Assembly (NCBI RefSeq): GCF_000421145.1
Contig: NZ_ATWH01000006.1
Location: 124,001-188,000 of the forward strand
Direction: 5' to 3'
Origin: Glaciibacter superstes DSM 21135
GTDB lineage: Bacteria; Actinomycetota; Actinomycetes; Actinomycetales; Microbacteriaceae
Length of the DNA: 64,000 nucleotides
The number at the start of each line of letters is the position of its first letter. The stretch's first letter is position 1. A program made the translations under genes and the position numbers. This document shows, in pieces, positions 18,752 to 28,034 of the stretch. A model generated the notes under the pieces. It ran no database searches. It was not told the origin of the DNA and saw only the letters and a program-made list of their open reading frames with translations.

Positions 18752-19917
18752 TACTTGGCGTCTCCTGCTCCGGCGGCCGCCGTTCTGGCAACCACCACAT
18801 CCCTGAACCGGTCGAAAAGATGGTTCGCGTCGTGCGGTCCGGCGGCCGACTCCGGGTGGTACTGCACACTGAATGCGTCGAGATCGAGGCAACGGATGCC
18901 CTCGACCACGTTGTCGTTCAGGCTGTAGTGGCTCACCTCGACCCTGCCGAATCCCTCACGGGACTCGCTGATTCCCTCGATCGGCATGTCGACGGCGAAA
19001 CCATGGTTCTGCGAGGTGATCTCCACCCGACCCGTGGTCTTGTCGAGCACCGGCTGGTTGATCCCCCGGTGGCCGAACGGCAGCTTGTATGTGCTGAACC
19101 CGAGGGCGCGGCCGAGCAGCTGATTGCCGAAACAGATGCCGAAATACGGCACACCGGCCCGGAGCACCTCACGCAGCAATCTGACGTGCGCTTCGGATGC
19201 CGCCGGGTCGCCAGGGCCGTTCGAGAAGAACAGGGCGGACGGTTTCAGACTCAGCACATGCTCAGCGGTCACCGACTGTGGCAACACCAGCACTTCGAAC
19301 CCACGCTCGGCAAGATAGTTCAGGGTCGAGGTCTTGACTCCGAGGTCGAGCACGGCAACGGAGCCGATGCGCTCGCCTACCGCCGGCAGGGAGAACGGCT
19401 CGACGGTCGACACGTCGTCAGAGAGATTGCGCCCGCGCATCTGCACGCCACCCTGCACCAGGTCGAGCTGTTCAGAGTCCGACAGGCCGAACCGGTCACC
19501 GGAGAAAATACCGGCACGCATGGCACCCTGCGAGCGGATGTGTCGGGTCACCGCGCGCGTGTCGATGCCGCTGATCCCCACCACGTCGCCAGCTTCGAGA
19601 TCGTCATCGAGACTGCGCTGGGCGCGATAGTTCGACACTATGCGGGAAGGATCACGCACGACAAAGCCCGACACCCAGATTCGTCTGGATTCCTGGTCCT
19701 CGTCGTTCACACCGGTATTGCCGATGTGTGGCGCCGTCATCAGCACGATCTGTCCGGCGTACGACGGGTCGGTCAGGGTCTCCTGGTAACCGGTCATACC
19801 GGTGGCGAAGACGATCTCACCGAGGGTCTGGCCGAGCGCTCCGTAGGTGTTGCCCACGTATCGCGAGCCGTCTTCGAGGACGAGTACGGCCGGTGCGGTG
19901 GTGGTGGGGTAGCTCAC
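18751..19917 (-). CDS. carA: Carbamoyl phosphate synthase, small subunit
   Basis: Glutaminase subunit that feeds ammonia to CarB. N-terminal domain: [35 protein letters not shown]. Class I glutamine amidotransferase domain: catalytic Cys in [16 protein letters not shown], His/Glu in [15 protein letters not shown] choose the GTG at 19917, one base after the upstream stop (TAG 19921-19919), giving 388 residues starting [18 protein letters not shown] start at 19944 would overlap the neighbouring gene by 26 bases. Confidence 0.95.
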   Translation of the reverse strand: MSYPTTTAPAVLVLEDGSRYVGNTYGALGQTLGEIVFATGMTGYQETLTDPSYAGQIVLMTAPHIGNTGVNDEDQESRRIWVSGFVVRDPSRIVSNYRAQRSLDDDLEAGDVVGISGIDTRAVTRHIRSQGAMRAGIFSGDRFGLSDSEQLDLVQGGVQMRGRNLSDDVSTVEPFSLPAVGERIGSVAVLDLGVKTSTLNYLAERGFEVLVLPQSVTAEHVLSLKPSALFFSNGPGDPAASEAHVRLLREVLRAGVPYFGICFGNQLLGRALGFSTYKLPFGHRGINQPVLDKTTGRVEITSQNHGFAVDMPIEGISESREGFGRVEVSHYSLNDNVVEGIRCLDLDAFSVQYHPESAAGPHDANHLFDRFRDVVVARTAAAGAGDAK

Positions 19918-19918
19918 G

Positions 19919-20482
19919 CTAGACCTCGCTTTCGGTACTGGCATCCTGGCCTGTCGGCGTGGGTGCGTTGGAGCTGGGTGTAATGGACTGAGGCGCGATG
20001 GAGGTGATGGCGGTCACGATCCGCTCGCGCCCGGCCGGATCGGTGATGCGGAAGTAACTGTCGACCTGACGATGATCGTCACCTGGGAGCATCCAGCCGA
20101 GCAGCACAAGCCCTCCGGGTTCGACCGCGCGGTCGATCGTCCAGGTCGCGTCGGTGAGGGCGTCGATGGCACCGGCAGGAACGAAGAAGGCCTCTTCGCC
20201 ATCCAGGTTCAGGACGAGCCCTTCACCTGTGACGAGCAGCTCACCGTGGGCCCGAAAAGCGAGCCCGCGCACGGCCAGGCGCTCGAGGGGAACGTCTCGC
20301 GGAGTGGTCGCGACGTAGTAGACGTCTGCGCGCGCCAGTTCGGGCGACAACTCGGTGGGCAGCGGATGCCCAGCAGGCACGTCGGCGTCTCGTGCGCTTC
20401 GGCGTCGCCAGCCGCGCCACATGAGCGCGAGCAGGCCGATCAGAACGAGAGCGACGATGATGCCGGGAAGGATCCTATCCAC
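19919..20482 (-). CDS. PH-like domain membrane protein of the pyr operon
   Basis: 187 residues from the GTG at 20482, which overlaps the pyrC stop by eight bases. One N-terminal transmembrane helix ([18 protein letters not shown]) is followed by Arg-rich cytoplasmic residues and a soluble domain of beta-rich, PH-like character ([48 protein letters not shown]). Similar small genes are regularly found between pyrC and carA in Actinobacteria; the function is unknown. Its tight coupling suggests co-regulation with pyrimidine synthesis, which is inference. Confidence 0.8.
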   Translation of the reverse strand: MDRILPGIIVALVLIGLLALMWRGWRRRSARDADVPAGHPLPTELSPELARADVYYVATTPRDVPLERLAVRGLAFRAHGELLVTGEGLVLNLDGEEAFFVPAGAIDALTDATWTIDRAVEPGGLVLLGWMLPGDDHRQVDSYFRITDPAGRERIVTAITSIAPQSITPSSNAPTPTGQDASTESEV

Positions 20483-21872
20483 GCGGAGACTCCCGCCCGG
20501 CGTCGGCAATCAGGCTGGCATCCTGCAGCTGGCCGTTCAGAACCGTCGGATAGCCCCGGTGGAAGGTCGAAACAACCCGGCCAGGAAGCGTCACGCCGAG
20601 GTACGGAGAATTCACTCCCTTGCCTGACAGGTCGTCGGTTCCGAAGACGCGATTCACCGCAGGGTCGTACAGCGTGAGTTCGGCTGGAGCGCCGGCAGCC
20701 AGCGAATGGCCCTGGCCTTCAATCCTGCCGATCCTCGCCGGTGTCTGCGACAGAACCCTCGCGACATCCGCCCAGTCGAGAAGCCCGTTGGCGACCACGG
20801 AAGCGTGCACGACCGAAAGCGCCGACTCGAGCCCGACCATTCCGTTCGCCGCGGCATCCCATTCACAGTCCTTGGCTTCGACCGGGTGCGGTGCATGGTC
20901 TGTGGCGACGATGTCGATCGTGCCGTCGGCCAGGCCGGCCCGCAGCGCCTCGGTGTCTTCCCGGCGACGAAGCGGCGGGTTGACCTTGTACCTGGCGTCG
21001 TAGCCGGCGATCAAGTCCTCGGTCAGTAGCAAGTGGTGGGGCGTGACCTCGGCCGTCACGTCGATGCCCCGGGCTTTGGCCCAGCGGATCACATCGACAG
21101 AGCCGGCGGTCGAGACGTGGCAGATATGCAGCCGCGAGCCGACGTGCTCTGCGAGCAGCACGTCCCTGGCGATGATCGATTCTTCAGCCACAGCCGGCCA
21201 CCCGGCAAGTCCGAGTTCCCCAGACAGTGCGCCCTCGTTCATCTGTGCGCCTTCAGTGAGGCGCGGCTCCTGCGCGTGCTGGGCGACGACTCCGCCGAAT
21301 GCCTTCACATATTCGAGGGCTCTGCGCATCAGGAGCGGATCAGACACACAGAATCCGTCGTCGGAGAACACCCGCACACGCGCGCGGCTTGCGGCCATGG
21401 CGCCGAGCTCGGCGAGGCTCTGACCCTTCAGACCGACGGTGACGGCACCGATCGGTTGCACAGTGACGTAGCCGGCCGCCTCACCGAGCGCGAGAACCTG
21501 CTCGACAACTCCTGCGGTGTCCTGCACCGGCGACGTGTTCGCCATCGCGAAGACACTCGTGAACCCGCCGCGGGCTGCGGCCTGGCTCCCGGTGAGGACC
21601 GTCTCGCTCTGCTCGTAACCCGGCTCGCGGAGGTGCGTGTGCAGGTCGACAAGGCCAGGAAGCGCGACCAGTCCGTCGGCATCGATCCTGGTTGCGCCGG
21701 CTGCCGAGATGCCGGTGCCGATCTCGTCAATACGCCCATCGGCGAGCAGAATGTCTGCACGCGTACCGTCCGGCAGCGCGGCCCCGCCGATCAGGTAGTT
21801 CGTCGGCACAGTGTGGGTGGGCAGGTCACGCGTCGGCAGACTTGGGGTTGGCGGGCGTTGTGCAGTCGTCAT
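20475..21872 (-). CDS. pyrC: Dihydroorotase
   Basis: Cyclises carbamoyl aspartate to dihydroorotate. 465 residues, type I amidohydrolase. Metal-binding motifs: [42 protein letters not shown] and [21 protein letters not shown]. The N-terminal ~20 residues are Thr/Pro-rich and family-atypical, so the start (21872, ATGA overlap with pyrB) could be slightly long; the domain proper begins at NYLIGGAAL. Confidence 0.95.
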   Translation of the reverse strand: MTTAQRPPTPSLPTRDLPTHTVPTNYLIGGAALPDGTRADILLADGRIDEIGTGISAAGATRIDADGLVALPGLVDLHTHLREPGYEQSETVLTGSQAAARGGFTSVFAMANTSPVQDTAGVVEQVLALGEAAGYVTVQPIGAVTVGLKGQSLAELGAMAASRARVRVFSDDGFCVSDPLLMRRALEYVKAFGGVVAQHAQEPRLTEGAQMNEGALSGELGLAGWPAVAEESIIARDVLLAEHVGSRLHICHVSTAGSVDVIRWAKARGIDVTAEVTPHHLLLTEDLIAGYDARYKVNPPLRRREDTEALRAGLADGTIDIVATDHAPHPVEAKDCEWDAAANGMVGLESALSVVHASVVANGLLDWADVARVLSQTPARIGRIEGQGHSLAAGAPAELTLYDPAVNRVFGTDDLSGKGVNSPYLGVTLPGRVVSTFHRGYPTVLNGQLQDASLIADAGRESPRG

Positions 21873-22822
21873 TTCGTACCCTCCCGGTCGCCGGACAGCA
21901 ACAGATACAGCGCGGCCATCCGCACCGAAACCCCGTTGGCCACCTGTTCGCGCACCGTCGATTGCTGTGAGTCGGCCGCCATCGAAGAGATTTCGAGCCC
22001 GCGGTTCATCGGTCCGGGGTGCATCACAATGCTATCCGTGCCAAGTCTGGCAAAACGCGCATCGTCAAGGCCCCACCGCCTCGAGTACTCCCGGCTGTTG
22101 GGGAAAAACGACCCGTGCATCCGTTCGGCCTGGATACGCAGCATCATCACGACATCCGGCTGGGTGTCGACGGCGGCGTCAAGGTCGAATTCCACACGCG
22201 CAGGCCATCCAGAGGTGTCAGCCGGCACCAGGGTCGGCGGCGCCACCAGCGTGACATCGGCACCAAGGCCGGCGAGCAGCCATACGTTGGATCGCGCGAC
22301 CCTCGAGTGCAGGATGTCTCCGACGATCGTCACGGTGACTCCGTCGAGGTCTTTGCCGCGCGAGGCCTTTCCGTGCAGGCGGCGGCGGATGGTGAAGGCG
22401 TCAAGCAGCGCCTGGGTCGGATGTTCATGGGTGCCGTCGCCTGCGTTGATGATGCCGGCGTCTATCCAGCCGCTGTCCGCGAGAACCTGGGGAGCGCCAG
22501 AAGCCGGGTGACGGATGACGACGCCGTCGGCCCCGATCGCGGCGAGAGTCTGCGCGGTGTCCTTCAGGCTCTCCCCCTTGGAGACACTCGAGCCCTTTGC
22601 ACTGAAATTGATGACGTCGGCAGAGAGCCGTTTGGCGGCAGCTTCGAACGAGATCCTGGTGCGTGTCGAGTCTTCGAAGAACAGGTTGACGACGGTCTTG
22701 CCGCGCAGCGTCGGCAGCTTCCTGATCTCGCGATCGGCGACATCAGCCATGTCTTCTGCGACGTCGAGCAGGGTGATTGCGGTATCGCTGTCGAGACCCT
22801 TGGTCGTCAGGAGATGTCTCAC
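21869..22822 (-). CDS. pyrB: Aspartate carbamoyltransferase catalytic subunit
   Basis: Joins carbamoyl phosphate and aspartate. 317 residues. The carbamoyl-phosphate motif [22 protein letters not shown] is intact, as are [17 protein letters not shown] and [11 protein letters not shown]. No regulatory PyrI is present. The start overlaps the pyrR stop by four bases, and the stop overlaps the pyrC start by four bases. Confidence 0.96.
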   Translation of the reverse strand: MRHLLTTKGLDSDTAITLLDVAEDMADVADREIRKLPTLRGKTVVNLFFEDSTRTRISFEAAAKRLSADVINFSAKGSSVSKGESLKDTAQTLAAIGADGVVIRHPASGAPQVLADSGWIDAGIINAGDGTHEHPTQALLDAFTIRRRLHGKASRGKDLDGVTVTIVGDILHSRVARSNVWLLAGLGADVTLVAPPTLVPADTSGWPARVEFDLDAAVDTQPDVVMMLRIQAERMHGSFFPNSREYSRRWGLDDARFARLGTDSIVMHPGPMNRGLEISSMAADSQQSTVREQVANGVSVRMAALYLLLSGDREGTK

Positions 22823-23376
22823 GCGCCCACTCCCCCGTCTGTACTCATGGTCTCGATGCTCACGAACTCGTCACCATCGGTCTCGGCCAGGTGCACGTTG
22901 ATGCGCTCAGTGGCTGCGCTCGGCAGGTTCTTCCCGACAAAGTCGGCGCGAATCGGCAACTCGCGGTGCCCGCGATCCACCAGGACGGCGAGCCTGACGA
23001 TCTTTGGGCGCCCGTGATCACCGAGCGCATCGAGCGCGGCCCTGATGGTGCGGCCGGAGTAGAGCACATCATCGACAAGAACGACAGTGCGGCCGTCGAT
23101 GGAACCCGGTACGTGTGTAGGGGACGGCGTGCGCGTCGTGGTGCGCGACAGGTCGTCGCGATACATGGTGACGTCGAGGGAACCGACGGCGACGGCCGCC
23201 CCATTCGGTTCGATGCGGCGGATCGACGCGGCAATGCGCTGCGCGAGCACGACGCCGCGGGTGGGGATACCGAGGATGACCAGATCATCCGGACCGCGAT
23301 TGGACTCCAGGATCTCGTGCGAGATCCGAGTCAGCGCCCGGTCAATGTCAGCCTGAGCGAGCACGGTGCGTGCCAT
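22819..23376 (-). CDS. pyrR: Pyrimidine operon regulator PyrR / uracil phosphoribosyltransferase-like
   Basis: RNA-binding regulator of the pyr operon that also has uracil phosphoribosyltransferase activity in characterised homologues. 185 residues from the ATG at 23376 (a TTG just before it is less likely). The PRPP loop is [22 protein letters not shown]; also visible are [14 protein letters not shown] and [13 protein letters not shown], typical of PyrR. A strong AAGGAGG lies eight bases ahead of the ATG and can be sequestered by the leader hairpin, which suggests that PyrR represses its own translation, as reported for Mycobacterium. Confidence 0.95.
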   Translation of the reverse strand: MARTVLAQADIDRALTRISHEILESNRGPDDLVILGIPTRGVVLAQRIAASIRRIEPNGAAVAVGSLDVTMYRDDLSRTTTRTPSPTHVPGSIDGRTVVLVDDVLYSGRTIRAALDALGDHGRPKIVRLAVLVDRGHRELPIRADFVGKNLPSAATERINVHLAETDGDEFVSIETMSTDGGVGA

Positions 23377-23386
23377 CAAACCGACC

Positions 23387-23420
23387 TCCTTCCCCGTCTC
23401 TCTGGACGGCCCTTAAAGGA
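23387..23420 (-). promoter_or_regulatory. PyrR-binding leader hairpin sequestering the pyrR ribosome-binding site
   Basis: On the minus strand the leader holds an upper stem CCGUC/GACGG (23409-23405 with 23398-23394) closed by the hexaloop CAGAGA. This matches the CNGNGA loop of known PyrR-binding RNA. Below it UCCUU (23420-23416) can pair with AAGGA (23391-23387), part of the Shine-Dalgarno AAGGAGG. PyrR bound with UMP or UTP would stabilise the fold and block ribosome access. No terminator stem follows, so translational rather than attenuation control is inferred. Confidence 0.72.
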
Positions 23421-23445
23421 TGTCTACTGTAAGGATGCCTACTGC
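23416..23445. repeat. 15-bp imperfect tandem repeat in the pyrR leader
   Basis: aaggatgtctactgt (23416-23430) is followed by aaggatgcctactgc (23431-23445), 13 of 15 bases identical. The proximal copy supplies the UCCUU strand that can pair with the pyrR Shine-Dalgarno. Confidence 0.75.
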
Positions 23446-23456
23446 ATGTATGTCAA
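23427..23456 (-). promoter_or_regulatory. Possible pyr operon promoter
   Basis: A perfect -35 hexamer TTGACA lies at 23456-23451 on the minus strand. The best -10 candidates, TTACAG or TACAGT, follow after 18-19 bases. This would place the transcript start just upstream of the PyrR-binding hairpin. Confidence 0.45.
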
Positions 23457-23475
23457 CCGAGGGATAGCTTAGCAG

Positions 23476-24438
23476 TCAGCTGCCGCCGGTCAGGAATGCG
23501 GCGAATGCCGCCGGGTCTGTGATGCTCCCCTGGTATTGCAGCCCGTCCACGAGCACGGTTGGTGTGCCCTCGATGGACGGAAGTTCAGACCCGGGGATCG
23601 GCCCGTAGAGTGCGTCGTCAGTGTTCTGCTGCGCCCACAACTGGTATTCGCCGTCTTCGATGCACCCGGCGATGCTCGCACTGCCGTTCGACAACGCGGC
23701 CAGGTCATCGTCGCTCAGGCCTTCTGTGCCTTCCTCTGGCTGGTTCTCATACAGGGCCGCCAGATAGTCGAGCGTTGAATCCGGGTTGAGTGTGGCCTCA
23801 CAGGTGAGTGCTGACGCTGCACGAGTCGAGTACTCCGTGCCCTGCGACGCGGTGTCGAGGAAGGTCAGTGCGTGCAGGCGCAGAGTGATCGATCCATCGG
23901 CGACCAGCTCGGCGAGGTACCCACCGTTCGCTTCCTCGAACTGGGCGCAGTACGGGCACATCGGGTCGAAATAGACGTCGACGACCTGGCTGCCCGTTCC
24001 GACAAGGAGATACCCGTCGTCAAAATGGGCCGCCCCCTCCGTGCCTGAAGGAAGGTCGGGCGAGGGTTCAGATGACGCTTCCGGTGAGACGGACGATGCC
24101 ACTGGCCCCGGCACAGACGACGAGACCGCCGCGATGAAGGCGCCGACACCCACCGAGAAAAGCAGGACGAACGAGACGGCGAGCACCGTGACGAGCACAC
24201 CGGCATATCCGAGTACCAGGCCCGCGATCGCCAACCCGCGGCCGGCTTCACCGGTGCGCTTGATCTGACCGAGGGCAATGTGACCGGTGATGATGGCAGC
24301 CAGCGAAACGAAGAACGCCGACACCAGCGAGATGATCGCCAGGACGTTCGTGCGAGGCCCCGGCGCAAAGGGCTGCCCCTGATATGGCTGCTGCCCCTGA
24401 TACGGCTGCGGTGTGTTCGGCTGCGGTGTGTTCGTCAT
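23476..24438 (-). CDS. DUF4190-type membrane protein with C-terminal DsbA-like thioredoxin domain
   Basis: 320 residues from the ATG at 24438. A Gln/Pro-rich N-terminus (repeats of PYQGQ and NTPQP) precedes two membrane helices (about 30-55 and 65-100) in a DUF4190-like unit (ISLVSAFFVSLAAIITGHIALGQI). A Ser/Pro linker leads to an extracytoplasmic thioredoxin-like domain: VDVYFDPMCPYCAQFEEANG has the CPYC redox pair, and GTPTVLVDG is the cis-Pro loop. Likely a membrane-anchored disulfide oxidoreductase outside the cytoplasm; substrates are unknown. It sits between nusB and pyrR. Confidence 0.82.
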   Translation of the reverse strand: MTNTPQPNTPQPYQGQQPYQGQPFAPGPRTNVLAIISLVSAFFVSLAAIITGHIALGQIKRTGEAGRGLAIAGLVLGYAGVLVTVLAVSFVLLFSVGVGAFIAAVSSSVPGPVASSVSPEASSEPSPDLPSGTEGAAHFDDGYLLVGTGSQVVDVYFDPMCPYCAQFEEANGGYLAELVADGSITLRLHALTFLDTASQGTEYSTRAASALTCEATLNPDSTLDYLAALYENQPEEGTEGLSDDDLAALSNGSASIAGCIEDGEYQLWAQQNTDDALYGPIPGSELPSIEGTPTVLVDGLQYQGSITDPAAFAAFLTGGS

Positions 24439-24465
24439 AGATCCCCCTGGATAAAGCGGTGGGCC

Positions 24466-24501
24466 AAGCCAATGAAACGCATCAAGCCGATGAAAACAAT
24501 C
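24466..24501. repeat. 18-bp imperfect tandem repeat at the nusB 3' end
   Basis: aagccaatgaaacgcatc (24466-24483) is followed by aagccgatgaaaacaatc (24484-24501), with a weaker third copy continuing into nusB. It lies between nusB and the DsbA-like gene. Confidence 0.6.
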
Positions 24502-24919
24502 AGGCAGATGGAGCGGTCTGGGCGATCCGGCCGAGGAGTCCGTTGATGAACCCGGCAGAGTCATCCGTCGACAGCGTCTTGGCTGATTCGACCGCCTCGT
24601 CGATGGCCACAGCGTGCGGCACCTCGTCGTTGTGCAGGAGCTCCCAGATCGCGATGCGCAGGATCGCGCGGTCGATCACCGGCATCCGGGCGAGTGTCCA
24701 GCCTTGTGAGTATGTCTCGATGAGCTCATCGATCTCATCTTTGTGGTCAACGACACCGTCGACGATCTCACGCGCGTAGAGCCACGAGGCAGCTCGCGCC
24801 GGTTCGCTGGCAGCACGTTCCGCCTCCGTGGCCAGGGCGGCTTCGACGGTGATCTGCCGCACATCGGCAGCGTAGAGGATGTCTAAGGCGCGCTTCCGCG
24901 CCTTGGTACGGGCGCTCAC
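24500..24919 (-). CDS. nusB: Transcription antitermination factor NusB
   Basis: Binds boxA RNA with S10 to promote rRNA antitermination. 139 residues, all-helical: [47 protein letters not shown] and [29 protein letters not shown] are diagnostic. It overlaps the efp stop by four bases. The efp-nusB pair next to pyr genes is a common actinobacterial order. Confidence 0.96.
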   Translation of the reverse strand: MSARTKARKRALDILYAADVRQITVEAALATEAERAASEPARAASWLYAREIVDGVVDHKDEIDELIETYSQGWTLARMPVIDRAILRIAIWELLHNDEVPHAVAIDEAVESAKTLSTDDSAGFINGLLGRIAQTAPSA

Positions 24920-25479
24920 TCGTTGACGCGGCCGAGGTAGTCACCGGTGCGGGTGTCGACCTTGACCTTGGTGCCCTGCTCGAGGAACAACGGCACCTGG
25001 ATCTGGTACCCGGTCTCGACGGTGGCCGGCTTGGTGCCACCGGTGGAACGGTCGCCCTGCAGGCCAGGCTCCGTGTAGGTGATCTCCAAGACGACGGATG
25101 CCGGCAGCTCGACATAGAGCGGGTTGCCGTCGTGCAGCGCAACGGTGACGGACTGGTTCTCGAGCATGAAGTTGGCGGCATCGCCGACGACGGTCGCGGA
25201 AACGCTCAGCTGGTCGTAGTCGGACACGTCCATGAACACGTACGAGTCACCGTCGGCGTAGAGGTAGGAGAAGTCGCGTCGGTCGACGTTCTCTGTCTCG
25301 ATCTTCGCGCCGGCGTTGTAGGTGCGGTCAACGGTCTTGCCGCTGACGACGTTCTTCAGCTTGGTGCGGACGAATGCGCCGCCCTTGCCTGGCTTGACAT
25401 GCTGGAACTCGATGACAGTCCAGAGTTGACCGTCGATCTTCAGTACAACGCCATTTTTGATATCGGCGGTAGAGGCCAT
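24916..25479 (-). CDS. efp: Translation elongation factor P
   Basis: Relieves ribosome stalling at polyproline stretches. 187 residues from the ATG at 25479 ([10 protein letters not shown]). The KOW-like first domain has the loop [12 protein letters not shown], whose tip Lys (about residue 32) is the position modified in some bacteria. Two OB domains follow, ending [19 protein letters not shown]. An upstream extension to 25575 has no coding support. Confidence 0.96.
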   Translation of the reverse strand: MASTADIKNGVVLKIDGQLWTVIEFQHVKPGKGGAFVRTKLKNVVSGKTVDRTYNAGAKIETENVDRRDFSYLYADGDSYVFMDVSDYDQLSVSATVVGDAANFMLENQSVTVALHDGNPLYVELPASVVLEITYTEPGLQGDRSTGGTKPATVETGYQIQVPLFLEQGTKVKVDTRTGDYLGRVNE

Positions 25480-25632
25480 GAAGGGGTGATCCGTTCGATT
25501 GGGAGATGTTCGTGGCCGCGGGCAGTGCCCGGCAGGCCTGTGACGAGTGTAGTTGCCGCGCCCCCTCAGGGCCAAAGAGGTATGTCTGTCACCGTCAACC
25601 CCGCCGCGTGGAACGGTGCCAGGCGTTAGCGC

Positions 25633-26427
25633 TCATGCGCTCTGGCGCGGCCGCTCAGCGCTCACGCGCACCTGCGCGAACTGGAACTCGCGTGGTACTC
25701 CGTGCAAACCCGAGTAGCGCGCCACCACCGCGTCGATGAACGAAGCGCGTCGGGCCTCTGGCAACAGGTTGGTCCACACGCTCATGCCGGCCGCGCACCA
25801 TCGTTGAAAGTCCCGTTCGGACGGGAAGGTGAATCTCTCGGTCCACGCTGTGATTTCGATGCACCGGTAACCAGCACCCTCCGCGCTCTGGCGCAGCTCA
25901 GACTCGGCAGGATGAACGTAGGGGCGAAAGTCCGGTTCGAAGGAGGACCGCCACGCGCTCTCCTTCGTGATCACGACGGCCATATCCTCGATGGCCGGCA
26001 CCTCTGATGCGCCCACCAACTGGCAGACGAGTTGCCCGCCGTCGGCCTCTGCCGCGAACAGTCGCGCGAACGCGCCAGGCAGGTCGAGAACCCAGTGCAA
26101 CGTATTCAGCGACACGATCAGGTCGAACGGTTCGTCGAACACCATCGTGTTCACGTCGAGCTCCACAAAGCTCAATCGTTCGGAACTCCGTTCGCGCGCC
26201 CGAGCGAGCATTGCAGCTGAGAAGTCAACGCCGACGACATCAGCCTGCGATCGCACCGCGATCTTCTCGGTCAGGAATCCATCACCGCATCCGACATCGA
26301 GAATGCGATGCGGTGTGTCAAGGTCGAGTGCGTCGACGAATGGGAGACCGACGCGGCGCTGTAATGCCGACACCTTTTCATATTCGAAGCCGTCCCACGA
26401 TGACGGCGGCTCCGCCTCTGCGCGCAT
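25633..26427 (-). CDS. Class I SAM-dependent methyltransferase, substrate unknown
   Basis: 264 residues from the ATG at 26427. A longer reading to 26532 would overlap aroQ by 89 bases and is rejected. The Rossmann SAM-binding motifs are RILDVGCGDGFLTEKIA (motif I), VVGVDFSAAMLARARE (II), and FDLIVSLNTLHWV (IV), followed by FARLFAAEADGGQLVCQ. The overall form resembles trans-aconitate 2-methyltransferase and small-molecule methyltransferases. It lies between aroQ and efp, the position usually held by a pepP-type aminopeptidase gene in other Actinobacteria. Substrate cannot be inferred. Confidence 0.8.
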   Translation of the reverse strand: MRAEAEPPSSWDGFEYEKVSALQRRVGLPFVDALDLDTPHRILDVGCGDGFLTEKIAVRSQADVVGVDFSAAMLARARERSSERLSFVELDVNTMVFDEPFDLIVSLNTLHWVLDLPGAFARLFAAEADGGQLVCQLVGASEVPAIEDMAVVITKESAWRSSFEPDFRPYVHPAESELRQSAEGAGYRCIEITAWTERFTFPSERDFQRWCAAGMSVWTNLLPEARRASFIDAVVARYSGLHGVPREFQFAQVRVSAERPRQSA

Positions 26428-26443
26428 GCGTCCAGAGTACGCC

Positions 26444-26908
26444 TCAGGGGGCGTTTGAGCCTCCTGACCGGGCGTTGACCACAAAGTCGAGGGCCAGGCG
26501 GTACGAGTCGAAGCCAAAGCCGGCGATGACACCGGTTGCGACGGCGCTCACGACACTGGTGTGCCGGAACGTCTCTCTCGCATGCGGGTTTGAGAGGTGC
26601 ACTTCGACGAGCGTCAGGCCGGCCTTGGTCACCAGCGCCGCGGCATCCCGCAGCGCGTAGCTGTAGTGCGTGAAGGCAGCCGGATTCAGGATCACCGGAA
26701 TCCGCTCATCAACGGCAGCGTGCAGCCAGTGGATGAGTTCTGCCTCGTCGTCGGTCTGCCGAAGGTCGACGGAGACGTCGTTCGGGGCCGATTCGGTGAG
26801 CAGCGCACGCAGGGCATCGAGGTCTGCTGAGCCGTACACGTCGGGCTCTCGGCTACCGAGGCGACCGAGGTTCGGACCGTTCAGAACGAGGACTGTGCGC
26901 ATCCTCAC
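26444..26908 (-). CDS. aroQ: 3-dehydroquinate dehydratase, type II
   Basis: Third step of the shikimate pathway. 154 residues (an alternative ATG at 26902 removes two). Family motifs: VLVLNGPNLGRLGSREPDVYG, the lid with its catalytic Arg/Tyr, ILNPAAFTHYSYALRDA, EVHLSNPHARETFRHTSVVS and GFGFDSYRLAL. It lies 16 bases after the aroB start in the aroE-C-K-B-Q operon order. Confidence 0.96.
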   Translation of the reverse strand: MRMRTVLVLNGPNLGRLGSREPDVYGSADLDALRALLTESAPNDVSVDLRQTDDEAELIHWLHAAVDERIPVILNPAAFTHYSYALRDAAALVTKAGLTLVEVHLSNPHARETFRHTSVVSAVATGVIAGFGFDSYRLALDFVVNARSGGSNAP

Positions 26909-26924
26909 AGCCTAGGGCAGCAGT

Positions 26925-28034
26925 TCAGGAGCCGATCTCCTGGTAGGCGGCGAACAGGAGCGATGCGTCTGGGCCTTCAAGGACGGTCGGCTTGCCGATG
27001 TCATCGAGCACGATGAAGCGCAGCATGCCGCTGCGAGTCTTCTTGTCCCTCTGCATCGTGGCAAGCAGTGTGTTCCAGCGGCCGACCGGGTAGCTGACCG
27101 GAAGCGTGAGCGATTCGAGGATGCGACGGTGGCGGTCGACCGCCTCGTCTGACAACCGGCCGTTCAGTCGCGCCAGTTCCGCCGCGAACATCATGCCGAC
27201 AGACACCGCTGCCCCGTGTCGCCAGCCGTAGCGCTCTGCGTGCTCGACGGCGTGCCCGAGGGTATGGCCGTAGTTAAGAATCTCCCGCAAGCCGGCTTCC
27301 TTGAAGTCCTCGCCGACAACGCGGGCCTTCATCTCGATCGCGAGTTCGAGCACACGGCGGAACTGTGGCGTTGTCGGGTCGGTGACCGCGTCGACATCCG
27401 CCTCGACAATGTCGAGGATTTCGGGTACCTGGATGAAACCGGCCTTCACGATCTCGGCGAAACCGGCGAGGATCTCGTTGCGCGGGAGGTCATCGAGGGT
27501 ATCCAGGTCGCAGAGCACTGCCGCAGGGGGGTAGAAGGTGCCGACCAGGTTCTTGCCCTCTGCGGTGTTGATGCCGTTCTTGCCGCCGACCGCCGCATCG
27601 ACCATGCCGAGCACGCTGGTTGGAATCTGCACCAGCCGCACTCCACGCAGCCACGTCGCGGCAACAAAGCCGGCCAGGTCGGTGACCGCTCCCCCGCCGA
27701 ACCCGATCACGGCATCCGTTCGAGAGAAATCGGACTGCCCCATCACCTGCCAGCAGAACGCTGCGACTTCGACCCGTTTGGCCGCCTCGGCGTCCGGTAC
27801 CTCAGCGATCAGCACCTCGTAGTGATCGAGCAGGCTTTCGCGCAGGGCGACGGCCCGTGCGCCGACCGTCGAGGTGTGCACGATGAGCACCTTGCGCACC
27901 TTCGGCCCGAGCTGGTCCGCAACAGAGTCGACCAGTCCTCTGCCCACCACAACCGGGTACCCTTCGCCTCCCTCTGCGGCCGACGCCGGGGCCCCGACCA
28001 TGATTGTGCTGGCTTCGGTATTCGATTCAGTCAT
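26925..28034 (-). CDS. aroB: 3-dehydroquinate synthase
   Basis: Second step of the shikimate pathway, NAD- and Zn-dependent. 369 residues. Motifs: VIGFGGGAVTDLAGFVAATWLRG, QIPTSVLGMVDAAVGGKNGIN, KNLVGTFYPP, LNYGHTLGHAVEH (Zn His residues) and HGAAVSVGM. The ATG at 28034 overlaps the aroK stop by eight bases. Confidence 0.97.
   Translation of the reverse strand: MTESNTEASTIMVGAPASAAEGGEGYPVVVGRGLVDSVADQLGPKVRKVLIVHTSTVGARAVALRESLLDHYEVLIAEVPDAEAAKRVEVAAFCWQVMGQSDFSRTDAVIGFGGGAVTDLAGFVAATWLRGVRLVQIPTSVLGMVDAAVGGKNGINTAEGKNLVGTFYPPAAVLCDLDTLDDLPRNEILAGFAEIVKAGFIQVPEILDIVEADVDAVTDPTTPQFRRVLELAIEMKARVVGEDFKEAGLREILNYGHTLGHAVEHAERYGWRHGAAVSVGMMFAAELARLNGRLSDEAVDRHRRILESLTLPVSYPVGRWNTLLATMQRDKKTRSGMLRFIVLDDIGKPTVLEGPDASLLFAAYQEIGS

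Noticed and set aside
18751-18892. Longer carB start inside carA
   Set aside because: The extension has no family similarity, overlaps carA by 142 bases, and the ATG at 18751 gives the typical [17 protein letters not shown] start.
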